Position numbers and translations under genes: made by a program
In this document: piece after piece, positions 9,374 to 19,207 of the stretch
Position numbering within the stretch: position 1 is the stretch's first letter
How the letters are laid out: every line of letters begins with the position of its first letter
NCBI RefSeq assembly: GCF_008124615.1
Contig: NZ_VNIB01000001.1
Coordinates: 472,577-536,576 of the forward strand
Length of the DNA stretch: 64,000 nucleotides
Direction of reading: 5' to 3'
Origin: Geothermobacter ehrlichii
Lineage (GTDB): Bacteria > Desulfobacterota > Desulfuromonadia > Desulfuromonadales > Geothermobacteraceae
Notes under the pieces: model-generated
What the model saw: only the letters and a program-made list of their open reading frames with translations
The model's database searches: none
Told to the model about the DNA's origin: nothing

Positions 9374-10106
9374 ACTCGGCCTGAAAGAGATCTTCTCTTC
9401 CCTCCAGGGGGAAGGGATTTACATCGGCTGCCGGCAGATTTTCGTTCGGCTGACCGGGTGCAATCTCGCCTGCCGTTACTGCGACACCGACTTTCGGCCG
9501 ACGTCCGTCTGTCGCATCGAGACGGAGCCCGGCTGCGGCCGGTTCCGTGAGGTGGAAAGCCCCTTGGCCGCCGTGCAGGTGAGCGCCCTGCTGCAGCGCT
9601 GGCAGGCGTCTTTCCCGGGGCTGCACCAGGCGATCACCCTGACCGGGGGCGAACCGCTGCTGCAGGCGACCGCCCTGGCTCAGTGGCTGCCGCAACTGGG
9701 CTGCGAGTTGCCGGTGCACCTGGAAACCAACGGCACATTGCCTGAGCAGGCGCAGGCGCTGCGCCCCTGGATCGATTTCTTTTCGATCGATCTGAAGCTC
9801 TCTTCGGTGACGGGGGAACCGACGCCCTGGAAGGCGCATCGGCGTTTTCTGGAAGTCTGTCGGGGCAAGGCGGCCCAGGTCAAGATCGTGGTCGCTCCCG
9901 GGCTGGACGAGCGGGAGCTGCGGCAGGCGGCCGAACTCGCCGCAGCCTGTCTGCCTCAGACTCCGCTGATCCTGCAGCCGGTGACGGCGGAAGGCCGCCC
10001 GTTGGTGCCGGGCGGGCAGCTGCTGTCATGGCAGACGGCGCTGAGCCGGACGCATCCCGACTGCCGGGTGATACCTCAGGTTCATCCCCTGCTGGCCGTG
10101 TTCTGA
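9366..10106 (+). CDS. queE: 7-carboxy-7-deazaguanine synthase QueE
   Basis: This is a radical-SAM enzyme of about 246 aa that converts the QueD product to 7-carboxy-7-deazaguanine. The N-terminal IFSSLQGEG signature is followed by CNLACRYC, the CxxxCxxC 4Fe-4S site, and a TLTGGEPLL SAM-binding segment. The best start by alignment to the family is TTG at 9366, which overlaps the queD stop by 8 nt. No Shine-Dalgarno is visible there, so translation is probably coupled to queD. The frame is open upstream to 9273, and the ATG at 9306 is an alternative. Confidence 0.9.
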   Translation: MTELGLKEIFSSLQGEGIYIGCRQIFVRLTGCNLACRYCDTDFRPTSVCRIETEPGCGRFREVESPLAAVQVSALLQRWQASFPGLHQAITLTGGEPLLQATALAQWLPQLGCELPVHLETNGTLPEQAQALRPWIDFFSIDLKLSSVTGEPTPWKAHRRFLEVCRGKAAQVKIVVAPGLDERELRQAAELAAACLPQTPLILQPVTAEGRPLVPGGQLLSWQTALSRTHPDCRVIPQVHPLLAVF

Positions 10107-10115
10107 GGGCGGTGT

Positions 10116-10310
10116 CTACTCCTCGATGACCCTGTTCAGCTCTTCGAGCAGGCCCTCGACATCCACCTTGTGCACATCCGCTCCGCCTTCAATCGCCTCA
10201 TACTGGGCGATCTGGCATTCGTTGCATTCGAGACCGAACTTCTTGAATACGCTGATGGTCTGTGGAAATTTTCGGATAATCTCCCCGATGGTCATCTCTC
10301 TGGTAATCAT
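10116..10310 (-). CDS. DUF1858-type small redox-disulfide protein
   Basis: This 64-aa cytoplasmic protein matches the DUF1858 pattern: an N-terminal MTIGEIIRKFP segment, then GLECNECQIA carrying a CxxC pair, then a C-terminal helix. Proteins of this family are often annotated as hybrid-cluster-protein-associated disulfide proteins; the actual function is unknown. It lies 21 nt downstream of coaD on the same strand and is likely the last gene of an rsmD-coaD-DUF1858 transcript. Confidence 0.8.
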   Translation of the reverse strand: MITREMTIGEIIRKFPQTISVFKKFGLECNECQIAQYEAIEGGADVHKVDVEGLLEELNRVIEE

Positions 10311-10331
10311 CTCGTTCCTCGCGCAACGGGT

Positions 10332-10829
10332 TCAGGATCTGTCGGTCAGCTTCGCCAGCAGGGCGTCCCTGACCGGCTCCGGCACAAAGGCGTCGACATT
10401 GCCGCCCAGCGAGGCCACCTCCTTGACGATCGACGAACTCAGGTAGCCGTAGGGTACGGAGGTCATCATGAACAGGGTCTCCACCTGATCGCAGACGGCA
10501 TGGTTCATCTGGGCGATCTGAAATTCGTACTCGAAGTCGGAAACCGCCCGCAGGCCACGCAGAATGACCCGGGAGCCGATCGATGTCATATAGTTGACCA
10601 GCAGCCCGTCGAAGGTGTCGACCCGCAGCCGGGGATTGTCGCCCACGACCGCCCGGATCAGTTCGACCCGTTCGCTGGTGGTGAAAAGAGCCTTCTTTTC
10701 CGCATTGCGGGCGACGGCGACGACGATCTCGTCAAAGACGTCCAGCCCCCGGTGGATGATGTCGAGATGGCCGTAGGTGATCGGGTCGAACGAGCCCGGA
10801 TAGACGGCGATGTGTCTGGTCATGGTCAA
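10332..10829 (-). CDS. coaD: Phosphopantetheine adenylyltransferase
   Basis: This 165-aa enzyme of coenzyme A synthesis transfers AMP from ATP to 4'-phosphopantetheine. The nucleotidyltransferase signature YPGSFDPITYGHLDII (T/HxGH) lies near residues 9-24. The C-terminal part carries YGYLSSSIVKEVA, typical of CoaD. Its start overlaps the rsmD stop by 4 nt, the rsmD-coaD arrangement found in many bacteria. The start could be either of two closely spaced ATGs (10829 or 10823). Confidence 0.97.
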   Translation of the reverse strand: MTMTRHIAVYPGSFDPITYGHLDIIHRGLDVFDEIVVAVARNAEKKALFTTSERVELIRAVVGDNPRLRVDTFDGLLVNYMTSIGSRVILRGLRAVSDFEYEFQIAQMNHAVCDQVETLFMMTSVPYGYLSSSIVKEVASLGGNVDAFVPEPVRDALLAKLTDRS

Positions 10830-11383
10830 TCCTCGTGGGTGAAAAATTCGATTCTGACGCGGCCGAAGCGGCGCTCGAGCAATCTTTGCAGTCGAAGCGG
10901 TGCGCCGGTCGGGGGTTCTTTGCGGTCGGTCTCGACCACGATCAGGCCCGCCTCGGCCAGCAGGTCTGCCTCGGCCAACTGCTGCAGTACTCTTTCGGCG
11001 AGGCCGCTGTGGTAGGGCGGATCCATGAAGATCAGATCGTATTTTTCGCCGGCCAGCCGGCCCAGTGACTTCACGACGTCGGCGCGCAGCAGCCGGCCTC
11101 TGTCGCTCATCCGGCAGTGAGCCAGGTTTTTGCCGACAATCCGGGCGGCGGTCGCCCCGTTGTCGATGAAGAGCGCCTCACGGGCGCCGCGGCTGAGGGC
11201 CTCGATGCCCATGGCGCCGCTGCCGGCGAACAGGTCGAGCACCCGGCAGTCGTCGAAGCTGTCCAGACGGCTGGCCAGCATGTTGAAGACGGCTTCGCGG
11301 ACCCGGTCCGGCGTCGGGCGGACGTCCCTGCCGGTAAATGTCGCCAGTCGGTGCCCCCTGGCGGTTCCACTGATGACACGCAT
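10826..11383 (-). CDS. rsmD: 16S rRNA (guanine966-N2)-methyltransferase RsmD
   Basis: This 185-aa Rossmann methyltransferase modifies G966 in helix 31 of 16S rRNA. It opens with MRVISGTARGHRL and RPTPDRVREAVFNML. The SAM-binding motif is VLDLFAGSGAMGIEA (about residues 47-61), and the catalytic DPPY occurs in IFMDPPYHSGLAE. It is the first gene of the - strand rsmD-coaD pair. Confidence 0.96.
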   Translation of the reverse strand: MRVISGTARGHRLATFTGRDVRPTPDRVREAVFNMLASRLDSFDDCRVLDLFAGSGAMGIEALSRGAREALFIDNGATAARIVGKNLAHCRMSDRGRLLRADVVKSLGRLAGEKYDLIFMDPPYHSGLAERVLQQLAEADLLAEAGLIVVETDRKEPPTGAPLRLQRLLERRFGRVRIEFFTHED

Positions 11384-11484
11384 AATAGATCACCTTCTCA
11401 ACAGCTTGAAAACGCTAGCATGTCAAGGCTTTGAGGGTCAAGTACCACCGCCTCGGCTCCGTTCGGCCGGCAGGAGCTGTCCGC

Positions 11485-11513
11485 TTGACATCGGCCGGGC
11501 TTCCACCTACCTT
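11485..11513 (+). promoter_or_regulatory. Possible promoter of the dNTPase gene
   Basis: TTGACA (11485-11490), 17 bp, TACCTT (11508-11513). The -35 is perfect and the -10 poor. It would give a leader of about 55 nt and supports the start at 11575. Confidence 0.45.
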
Positions 11514-11574
11514 CGCAGCTGAGAGGAGATCCAGGCGCCTGCCGCAACGGCGTCGCAACCCGGAGAGGAAAGAG

Positions 11575-12708
11575 ATGGAACGACCGGATCTGGCCCCCTA
11601 CGCCGCCCGCAGCAGTGCCAGCCGCGGGCGGCGCTATCCCGAGCCCTACAAGGACGACCGTCCTGCCTTCGAGCGGGATCGCGACCGCATCATTCACTGC
11701 GCTGCCTTTCGGCGTCTCGAATACAAGACCCAGGTCTTCGTCAACCATGAGGGCGATTACTACCGGACCCGGTTGACCCATTCCCTGGAGGTGGCCCAGA
11801 TCTCCCGGGGGATCGCCCGGCGGCTGCGGTTGAACGAGGATCTGACCGAAGCTCTGGCCCTGGCCCACGACCTGGGCCATACCCCTTTCGGCCACACCGG
11901 CGAGGATGTACTTAATCGCCTGATGCGCGATCATGGCGGCTTCGAGCACAATCGCCAGTCGCTGCGCATCGTCGAGGAGCTGGAAGAGCGCTATCCCGGT
12001 TTCCCCGGCCTGAATCTCAGCTGGGAGACGCGGGAAGGAATCATCAAGCATTCGACCGACTACGACCACCCCGACATCGACGCCGCCGGCGACTACGATC
12101 CGGGTCGGCGGCCGTCCCTCGAGGCGCAGATCATCGATCTGGCGGACGAGATCGCCTACAACAACCACGACATCGACGACGGGCTGAAATCGGGCTACAT
12201 TGCGCTTGCCGACCTGCAGGAAATCGGGCTCTGGCGCGAAACCTGGCAGCAGGTCGAAGAGAAGCATCCCGGCATCGACGAGGAACGGCACATCCACCAG
12301 ACCATCAGCCACCTGATCGGACGTCTCATCACCGACCTGGTGCGCCAATCGCGCGAAAACATCGAGGCGGCCGGAGTGCAAACCCTGAACGACGTGCGCC
12401 GCCAATCCCGCAGGCTGATCGGATTCAGCGACGAAATCCATTCAAAAAACAAGGAGTTGAAGTCATTCCTTCATAAAAAACTTTATCATCATTTCAAGGT
12501 AGAGCGGATGCGGGTCAAGGCGGAGCGCTTTTTGACCATGCTGTTCGAAAGCTATGTCGCCAATCCGGCGCTTCTTCCCGACAGCTACCGGAAGAAATGT
12601 GAAAAGGATGCGGTCGAAAGGGTGGTCTGCGATTACCTCGCCGGCATGACCGACCGCTACGCCCAGGACGAGTACAAGCGTCTGTTCGAGCCCTTCGAAC
12701 GTGTTTGA
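11575..12708 (+). CDS. Deoxyguanosinetriphosphate triphosphohydrolase-like protein (HD domain)
   Basis: This 377-aa HD-superfamily dNTPase hydrolyses dNTPs to nucleoside and tripolyphosphate. Visible landmarks are the N-terminal DRDRIIHCAAFRRLEYKTQVF, the metal-site histidine in THSLEVAQ, and the HD pair in ALAHDLGHTPFGHTGE (about residues 99-114), followed by FEHNRQSLRI. The length matches the shorter Dgt-like subfamily. GAGAGGAAAG precedes the ATG at 11575; the frame is open from 11431, but that stretch is AT-poor leader containing the candidate promoter. It is probably monocistronic or leads into the GGDEF-EAL gene 56 nt downstream. Confidence 0.93.
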   Translation: MERPDLAPYAARSSASRGRRYPEPYKDDRPAFERDRDRIIHCAAFRRLEYKTQVFVNHEGDYYRTRLTHSLEVAQISRGIARRLRLNEDLTEALALAHDLGHTPFGHTGEDVLNRLMRDHGGFEHNRQSLRIVEELEERYPGFPGLNLSWETREGIIKHSTDYDHPDIDAAGDYDPGRRPSLEAQIIDLADEIAYNNHDIDDGLKSGYIALADLQEIGLWRETWQQVEEKHPGIDEERHIHQTISHLIGRLITDLVRQSRENIEAAGVQTLNDVRRQSRRLIGFSDEIHSKNKELKSFLHKKLYHHFKVERMRVKAERFLTMLFESYVANPALLPDSYRKKCEKDAVERVVCDYLAGMTDRYAQDEYKRLFEPFERV

Positions 12709-12764
12709 CAAGACGGCGCAACGGGGTAAGGTGTTGACAGGCTCTTCTGCCGGGGAGGGCGGCC

Positions 12765-14333
12765 ATGAACACCCTGCGCCGGATTCGCGACTTTTCACTG
12801 TCTAAAACCGGGTTCGAAACCCGGATTGTCGTCTTATATCTCCTCATCGGGACCGGCTGGGCCCTGTTTTCCAATCCGGTGGTCGCCTGGCTGGTCGACG
12901 ATCCCGAACTTCGGGCCCGCATCTATCCGTTGCGCGACCTGGTCTTCTTCCTGGTTACCGGACTCTTTCTCTACCGTCTCTTGTGCAGCTACCTGCGCAC
13001 GATCCACGAGCGGGACCGCTACCTGGAGCACGCCGCCTACCATGACGACCTGACCGGCCTCTACAACCAGCGCTTTTTCAACCGGGAGGTCGCGTCCTGG
13101 ACCGAAAAGCCGGATCGCGGTTCTTTCGCGCTGCTCTTTCTCGACCTCGACAGGTTCCGCATCGTCATCCGCACCCTGGGACACGACACCGGCAACCTGC
13201 TGCTGCAGGAAATCGCCTCCCGGCTTGCCGACTGCATCGGCGAAAAGGCCTGCCTGGCACGGTTCTCCGGCGACGAGTTCGCCATTCTGCTGCCCGACAT
13301 CCGCTCGAGCGAGGATGCCGGAACGATGGCGGAACGGATCCTGGGCTGCCTGAAGAAGCCGTTTCCCTTTATCGAACACGGCATCCACCTGACCGCCTCC
13401 ATCGGCATCGCCATCTATCCGGGGGACGGCCACGATGCCGCCTTGCTGCTCAAGAACGCCGATATCGCCCGCAGCCGCGCCAAGGAGATGGGTGGTAACG
13501 GCTTCCAGTTCTACTGTCCCGCAATGAACGAAAGCTTTCTGCAGTCGCTGGTGATGGAAAACCGTCTGCACAAAGCCCTCGAGAAACGGGAACTCGGGGT
13601 CCGCTACCAGCCGCTGCTCGATCTGCGAAGCAACTCCCTGGCCGGGGTCGAAGCCCTCATCTGCTGGAAGGATCCGGAGGGAGAGTCGGTTTCACCCGCC
13701 CGCTTCATCCCCCTGGCCGAAGAGACCGGGCTGATCGAGCCAATCGGCGAATGGATTCTGCAACAGGCCTGCCAGCAGAACCGGTCGTGGCAGACGAAGA
13801 ACCTGCCGCCGATCAGGGTTTCGGTCAACGTCTCGGCCCGGCAGTTCCATCGCCGGAACTTCACCCGGGTGGTCGAGCGGGTGCTGGAGACGACGGGACT
13901 GGAGCCGCGCTGGCTGGCGCTGGAAGTCACCGAAACCGCCCTTATGCAGGATGTCGAGCGGGCCCGGGCGACGCTGGCGGTGCTCAGACAGCTGGGGGTG
14001 GGGATCGTCATCGACGACTTCGGCACCGGCTACTCGAGTCTCAGCTACCTGAAGCAGCTGCCGGTCGATGTGCTGAAGATCGACCAGTCCTTCGTCGAGG
14101 GCGTGCCGCGGGCGTCCGAGGATTCGGCGCTGACCGGGGCCATCATCGCCATGGGGCACGCCCTGGGGCTCGAGATTGTCGCCGAGGGGGTCGAGCGCCT
14201 GGAGCAGAAGGAATTCCTCCAGGGCAAGGGATGCGACAAGATCCAGGGGTATCTCTACCATCCGCCGTTGCGTCCCGACCAGGTTGCGGCGCTGCTGCTG
14301 GAGAGGAAGCTGCGGACGACGGTCATCGACTGA
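12765..14333 (+). CDS. Membrane GGDEF-EAL protein with degenerate SGDEF motif
   Basis: This 522-aa protein has two N-terminal membrane segments (about residues 21-40 and 54-72), a GGDEF domain (about 85-245) and an EAL domain (about 265-510). The cyclase signature reads SGDEF (Ser at about 168), and no RxxD inhibitory site precedes it, so cyclase activity is uncertain. The EAL motif (about 296-298), the ENIS-type VNVSARQF and DDFGTGYSS are intact, which favours net c-di-GMP phosphodiesterase activity. GGGAGGG lies ahead of the ATG. It converges with yhbY, the stops being only a few bases apart. Confidence 0.92.
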   Translation: MNTLRRIRDFSLSKTGFETRIVVLYLLIGTGWALFSNPVVAWLVDDPELRARIYPLRDLVFFLVTGLFLYRLLCSYLRTIHERDRYLEHAAYHDDLTGLYNQRFFNREVASWTEKPDRGSFALLFLDLDRFRIVIRTLGHDTGNLLLQEIASRLADCIGEKACLARFSGDEFAILLPDIRSSEDAGTMAERILGCLKKPFPFIEHGIHLTASIGIAIYPGDGHDAALLLKNADIARSRAKEMGGNGFQFYCPAMNESFLQSLVMENRLHKALEKRELGVRYQPLLDLRSNSLAGVEALICWKDPEGESVSPARFIPLAEETGLIEPIGEWILQQACQQNRSWQTKNLPPIRVSVNVSARQFHRRNFTRVVERVLETTGLEPRWLALEVTETALMQDVERARATLAVLRQLGVGIVIDDFGTGYSSLSYLKQLPVDVLKIDQSFVEGVPRASEDSALTGAIIAMGHALGLEIVAEGVERLEQKEFLQGKGCDKIQGYLYHPPLRPDQVAALLLERKLRTTVID

Positions 14334-14337
14334 GGGT

Positions 14338-14631
14338 TCAGGGCAGGATGATCACCGGCTCCTTGGCCGGGCGGTAGAGGAGGATGGTTCGGCCCAGAAT
14401 CTGGGCGACGGCGGCGCCGCAGTTCTTCGACAGTGTTTCGGCGACCTCCTTGCGATCGAGAACGCAGCCTTCCTGCAGCTTGATCTTGATCAGTTCGTGG
14501 GCCGTCAGGGCTTCGTCGACCGCCCTGATGAGGGAGGGCGTGATGTCGTCCCTGCCGACCATCACCACCGCCTGCAGATGATGTCCGAGGGAACGCAGAT
14601 AGCGTTTCTGTTTGCCGGTCAAGGTCACCAT
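14338..14631 (-). CDS. yhbY: YhbY/CRS1-domain RNA-binding protein
   Basis: This 97-aa single CRM-domain protein binds RNA and associates with pre-50S ribosomal subunits in the studied family. It opens with LTGKQKRYLRSLGHHL and includes the VMVGRDDIT segment equivalent to the family GKxGLT region, then LIKIKL and a C-terminal IGRTILLYR-like strand. The frame begins at 14667, but GGAGAG four bases ahead of the internal ATG at 14631 makes that the likely start. Its stop faces the stop of the GGDEF-EAL gene. Confidence 0.9.
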   Translation of the reverse strand: MVTLTGKQKRYLRSLGHHLQAVVMVGRDDITPSLIRAVDEALTAHELIKIKLQEGCVLDRKEVAETLSKNCGAAVAQILGRTILLYRPAKEPVIILP

Positions 14632-14792
14632 GTCACTCTCCGGTATCGATTGGTGTTGCGCGGTCATGGACTGCGGTGCGCCGGTAATGAGCTCGCCGAT
14701 TCAGGCCTAGTGTTTATATAGCCACCGCCGCCCGGAGGCAAGGACAAAGATGCCCCTGTTCCCGTGGTGCCGGGTGTCGTAAACTGCAGAGC

Positions 14793-15875
14793 ATGAGGAA
14801 AACAGCCCGCTGCCTTCTGCCGCTGCTCTGTCTGCTGCTGTCCGGCTGCACGGATGCCTCCTACTACCTGCAGAGCATCACCGGCCAGTGCCGCATCCTT
14901 CTGGCCCGCAAAGAGATCAGTCAGCTGCTGGCGGACTCCGAGCTCGAGCCCGCCCTGCGGCGGAAACTGGAGCTGGTTCTGCGGCTGCGTAACTTTGCGG
15001 CCGACGAACTGCATCTGCCCGTGGAAGGCTGTTATCGTACCTACGCCGACCTGAACCGTCCCTATGCCGTGTGGAACGTGGTGGCCACGCCCGAATTTTC
15101 GCTTGAACCGCTCCGCTGGTGTTTTCCGGTGGTCGGCTGCGTTCCCTATCGCGGGTACTTTTCCGAACAGGCGGCGCTGGCGTTCGCCGACCGGCTCGCG
15201 GCCCGGGGGAACGATGTTCTGACCTGCGGCGTGGCCGCCTATTCGACCCTCGGCTGGTTCGACGACCCGGTACTCAACACCTTCGTCGACAGATCGGACG
15301 CGGACCTGGCCGGCCTGATCTTTCACGAGCTGAGCCATCGGCTGCTCTATGTCGCCGACGATGCCGGCTTCAGTGAATCCTTTGCCCGCTTCTTCGAGAT
15401 CGAGGGCGTCAGCCGCTGGCTGCGAAAACAGGGGCGAAGCGATGAACTGGCCCGCTACCGGCGGCGGCTCGAGCTGACGGACGCGATTCACCAGTTGGCT
15501 CGGCAAATCCGCGACCGGCTCGACGCTCTCTACCACAGCGACCTGGATGCCGCCGCCAAGCGGCGGGAGAAGAAGAGGCTTTTCGCCGCCTTCGCCGCCC
15601 GGGCGGCCGCTATCGCCGCCAGGCACGGAGCGAAACTTGCCGACTGGCTTCAGCCGGAGAGGCTGAACAATGCCCGTTTCGTCATGCTGGCGACCTACCA
15701 GGACCTGGTTCCCGCCTTCCGGCACCTGCTGACCGCCAACGGCGGCGATCTCGAGGCCCTCTACCGGCAGGTCCGCACCATCGCCGGGCAGCCTGCCGCC
15801 GAACGGCGTCGGGTCATGACCTTCTGGCAACGGCGTCAGCGGTCGCCGGAGTTGCGCGCCGCCGCCGGCCACTGA
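14793..15875 (+). CDS. Predicted lipoprotein aminopeptidase (PF10023 type)
   Basis: This 360-aa protein has a lipoprotein signal: charged N-terminus, leucine run, and lipobox LLLSGC with the modified cysteine at about residue 19. It should therefore be anchored in the periplasm or outer membrane. The gluzincin motif HELSH (about 179-183) follows AGLIF, and a downstream glutamate in [10 protein letters not shown] could be the third zinc ligand, the pattern of the predicted-aminopeptidase family. Substrate and biological role are not known. It is flanked by yhbY on the other strand and lepA 107 nt downstream. Confidence 0.82.
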   Translation: MRKTARCLLPLLCLLLSGCTDASYYLQSITGQCRILLARKEISQLLADSELEPALRRKLELVLRLRNFAADELHLPVEGCYRTYADLNRPYAVWNVVATPEFSLEPLRWCFPVVGCVPYRGYFSEQAALAFADRLAARGNDVLTCGVAAYSTLGWFDDPVLNTFVDRSDADLAGLIFHELSHRLLYVADDAGFSESFARFFEIEGVSRWLRKQGRSDELARYRRRLELTDAIHQLARQIRDRLDALYHSDLDAAAKRREKKRLFAAFAARAAAIAARHGAKLADWLQPERLNNARFVMLATYQDLVPAFRHLLTANGGDLEALYRQVRTIAGQPAAERRRVMTFWQRRQRSPELRAAAGH

Positions 15876-15905
15876 CGGAATCTGCACCTCGCCGTTCGCT
15901 TTTCC

Positions 15906-15934
15906 TTTACAGTCTCCGGAATTTTTTTTATGTT
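15906..15934 (+). promoter_or_regulatory. Possible promoter of lepA-lepB
   Basis: TTTACA (15906-15911), 17 bp containing an eight-T run, TATGTT (15929-15934). It lies about 50 bp ahead of the lepA start. Confidence 0.45.
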
Positions 15935-15982
15935 CTGATACTTGTGCAAAGGCCCGAACGACATTCCAGGCAAGTGAATTCC

Positions 15983-17788
15983 ATGGATCAGCAGTTCATC
16001 CGCAATTTTTCCATCATCGCCCATATCGACCACGGCAAGTCGACCCTGGCCGACCGTCTGCTCGAGGTGACCGGCACCCTCTCGGAGCGGGAGAAGACCG
16101 ACCAGTTCCTCGACAAGATGGACCTGGAGCGGGAGCGCGGCATTACCATCAAGGCCCAGGCCGTCCGCCTCAACTACCAGGCGCGCGATGGGCAGACCTA
16201 CGTGCTCAACCTCATCGACACTCCGGGGCATGTCGATTTCTCGTACGAAGTCAGCCGCTCGCTGGCGGCCTGCGAGGGGGCCACGCTGGTGGTCGATGCC
16301 TCCCAGGGCGTCGAAGCGCAGACCCTGGCCAACGTCTATCTGGCGATCGACGAGAACCTCGAGGTCTTCCCGGTGCTGAACAAGATCGACCTGCCCAGCG
16401 CCGAGCCGGATCGGGTTTGCGAGGAGATCGAGGAGATCATCGGTCTCGACACCAGCGACATCGTTCTGGCCAGCGCCAAGGAAGGGACCGGCATCGAGGA
16501 TTTTCTCGAGGCGATCGTCAAGCGCATCCCGCCGCCGCAGGGCGATCCCGAGGCACCGCTCAAGGCGCTGATCTTCGATTCCTGGTACGATTCCTACCAG
16601 GGAGCCGTCGCCCTGGTGCGCGTTTTCGACGGCCGGATCCGCAAGGGTGACCGGATCCGGTTGATGTCGACCGGTCGCAGCCATGAGGTTCTGAAACTCG
16701 GTGTCTTCGCTCCCCATGCGATGACGGTCGACGAGCTCGGCGCTGGCGAGGTCGGCTTCGTCATCGCCGGCATCAAGAATGTCCAGGATGCGCGGGTCGG
16801 TGACACCATCACCCACGAGGCCCGGCAGGCCGACGCCCCCTTGCCCGGCTTCAAGCAGGTCAAGCCGATGGTCTTTTCCGGTCTCTACCCGATTGACAAC
16901 GGCGATTACGACCTGCTGCGCGACGCCATGGAGAAACTGCGGCTCAACGACTCCTCCTTCAGCTTCGAGCCGGAAAACTCCATGGCCCTCGGTTTTGGTT
17001 TTCGCTGCGGCTTCCTCGGTCTGCTGCACATGGAGATCGTCCAGGAACGGCTCGAACGTGAATTCGGCGTCGACCTGATCACCACCGCTCCGACCGTCGT
17101 CTACCGGGTGACCACCACCAAGGGCGAGCTGATCGAGGTGGAGAGCGCCAACAAGCTGCCCGACGTTCAGTACATCGAAAAGATCGAGGAGCCCTTCATC
17201 CTCGCCTCGATTCACGTTCCCAACGAGTTCGTCGGCGCCGTGCTGGCCCTGTGCGAAGAGAAACGGGGCGTGCAGCGGGAGATCCGCTACCTGACCGCCA
17301 ACCGGGTGATGATCATCTACGAGCTGCCCCTGAACGAAATAGTGCTCGATTTCTTCGACCGGCTCAAGTCGATCACCCGCGGCTATGCCTCCCTCGACTA
17401 CGAACCGCTCGACTACCGGGAAAGCTCGCTGGTCCGTCTCAACATCCTGGTCAACGGCGACGTGGTCGACGCGCTCTCCCTCATCGTGCACCGGGACAAG
17501 GCCCAGTTTCGAGGCCGCGAGCTGGTCGCCCGGATGAAGGAGTTCATTCCCCGGCAGCAGTTCGAGGTCGCCCTGCAGGCCGCCATCGGCAACAAGGTCA
17601 TCGCCCGCGAAACCGTCAAGGCCCTGCGCAAGGACGTCACCGCCAAGTGCTACGGCGGCGACATCACCCGCAAGCGCAAGCTGCTCGAAAAGCAGAAGGA
17701 GGGCAAAAAGCGCATGAAGCAGGTCGGCAGCGTCGAGCTGCCGCAGGAGGCCTTTCTGGCCATACTCAAGGTCAAGGAACAGAAATGA
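15983..17788 (+). CDS. lepA: Translation elongation factor 4 (LepA)
   Basis: This 601-aa translational GTPase acts on the ribosome. The P loop [11 protein letters not shown] lies near residues 11-21. RGITIK is the switch I region, DTPGHVDF is G3 and NKIDLP is G4. The C-terminal half carries the LepA-specific domain with the typical [13 protein letters not shown] ending. The length matches the family (about 600). The frame is open from 15944, but the ATG at 15983 is where homologues start; the ribosome-binding site is weak. It overlaps lepB by an ATGA junction. Confidence 0.97.
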   Translation: MDQQFIRNFSIIAHIDHGKSTLADRLLEVTGTLSEREKTDQFLDKMDLERERGITIKAQAVRLNYQARDGQTYVLNLIDTPGHVDFSYEVSRSLAACEGATLVVDASQGVEAQTLANVYLAIDENLEVFPVLNKIDLPSAEPDRVCEEIEEIIGLDTSDIVLASAKEGTGIEDFLEAIVKRIPPPQGDPEAPLKALIFDSWYDSYQGAVALVRVFDGRIRKGDRIRLMSTGRSHEVLKLGVFAPHAMTVDELGAGEVGFVIAGIKNVQDARVGDTITHEARQADAPLPGFKQVKPMVFSGLYPIDNGDYDLLRDAMEKLRLNDSSFSFEPENSMALGFGFRCGFLGLLHMEIVQERLEREFGVDLITTAPTVVYRVTTTKGELIEVESANKLPDVQYIEKIEEPFILASIHVPNEFVGAVLALCEEKRGVQREIRYLTANRVMIIYELPLNEIVLDFFDRLKSITRGYASLDYEPLDYRESSLVRLNILVNGDVVDALSLIVHRDKAQFRGRELVARMKEFIPRQQFEVALQAAIGNKVIARETVKALRKDVTAKCYGGDITRKRKLLEKQKEGKKRMKQVGSVELPQEAFLAILKVKEQK

Positions 17789-18450
17789 AGCTCTTCTTCC
17801 GGAAGCAACGGCAGGACATCGACATCGTCAAGAAACCCTGGTGGCGCGAGTACGGCGAGGCGCTGCTGGTGGCCGCCATTCTCGCCATCATCATCCGGAC
17901 CTTCGTCATCCAGGCGTTCAAGATTCCTTCCGGGTCTATGGAAGACACTCTGCTGATCGGCGACCACCTGCTGGTCAACAAGTTCATCTACGGCATCCAG
18001 GTCCCCTTTGCCGACGAACGTTACTTCGCCATCCGCGGGCCGAAGCGCGGGGACGTCATCGTTTTCGAGTTTCCCCGTGACGCCTACAAACCCTGGCTGC
18101 AGCGGCGCGATTTCATCAAGCGGGTCATCGGCCTGCCCGGCGACGTGATCGAAATCCGCGACAAGAAGGTCTACGTCAACGGCAAGCTCTACCAGATCCC
18201 CCAGGAAGTGCACAAGGAAGAGGGCATTGTCGGTCCGCAGTACGGCCCGCGCGACAACATGAAGCCGGTCAGGGTTCCGCCCGGCCACTATTTCGTGATG
18301 GGGGACAACCGCGACCGCTCCTACGACAGCCGTTTCTGGGGCTTCGTGCCGAAAGAGAAGATTCTCGGCCTGGCCTTCATCAAGTACTGGTCATGGGACT
18401 CCGAGCGCCATCTGCCCCGCTGGAGCCGTATCGGGCAGCCCATCGAGTAA
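17785..18450 (+). CDS. lepB: Signal peptidase I
   Basis: This 221-aa inner-membrane serine protease removes signal peptides from exported preproteins. One N-terminal membrane anchor (about residues 26-44) is followed by the catalytic Ser51 in PSGSMEDTL and the general-base Lys112 in [11 protein letters not shown]. The late [15 protein letters not shown] box (about 175-189) is also intact. The start ATG at 17785 overlaps the lepA stop, so translation is probably coupled, the conserved lepA-lepB order. Confidence 0.97.
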   Translation: MKLFFRKQRQDIDIVKKPWWREYGEALLVAAILAIIIRTFVIQAFKIPSGSMEDTLLIGDHLLVNKFIYGIQVPFADERYFAIRGPKRGDVIVFEFPRDAYKPWLQRRDFIKRVIGLPGDVIEIRDKKVYVNGKLYQIPQEVHKEEGIVGPQYGPRDNMKPVRVPPGHYFVMGDNRDRSYDSRFWGFVPKEKILGLAFIKYWSWDSERHLPRWSRIGQPIE

Positions 18451-18466
18451 ACGCCGAACTGAACGG

Positions 18467-18495
18467 TTGACGCCCCCTGGCGGGGCTGTTATAGT
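18467..18495 (+). promoter_or_regulatory. Promoter of the pyr operon
   Basis: TTGACG (18467-18472), 17 bp, TATAGT (18490-18495). Transcription should begin near 18502, just ahead of the PyrR-binding element, giving a leader of about 150 nt. Confidence 0.75.
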
Positions 18496-18513
18496 TCGCG
18501 GCGAACGTTTCCT

Positions 18514-18546
18514 CCTTTTAAGTCGATCCCGTGAGGTTGACAAAGG
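18514..18546 (+). promoter_or_regulatory. PyrR-binding RNA element in the pyr leader
   Basis: The segment folds as CCTTTT and GTCGAT pairing with GTTGAC and AAAGG around a loop reading CCCGTGAG, the conserved UCCxGxGAGGxUG core of PyrR-binding hairpins. In the known mechanism, PyrR with UMP stabilises this hairpin and thereby permits the downstream terminator. The assignment rests on the loop sequence, position and the pyrR gene next door. Confidence 0.8.
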
Positions 18547-18557
18547 TGGCCGAATGA

Positions 18558-19190
<633 letters not shown>

Positions 19191-19207
19191 GGGCAGGGGA
19201 GGAGCAG

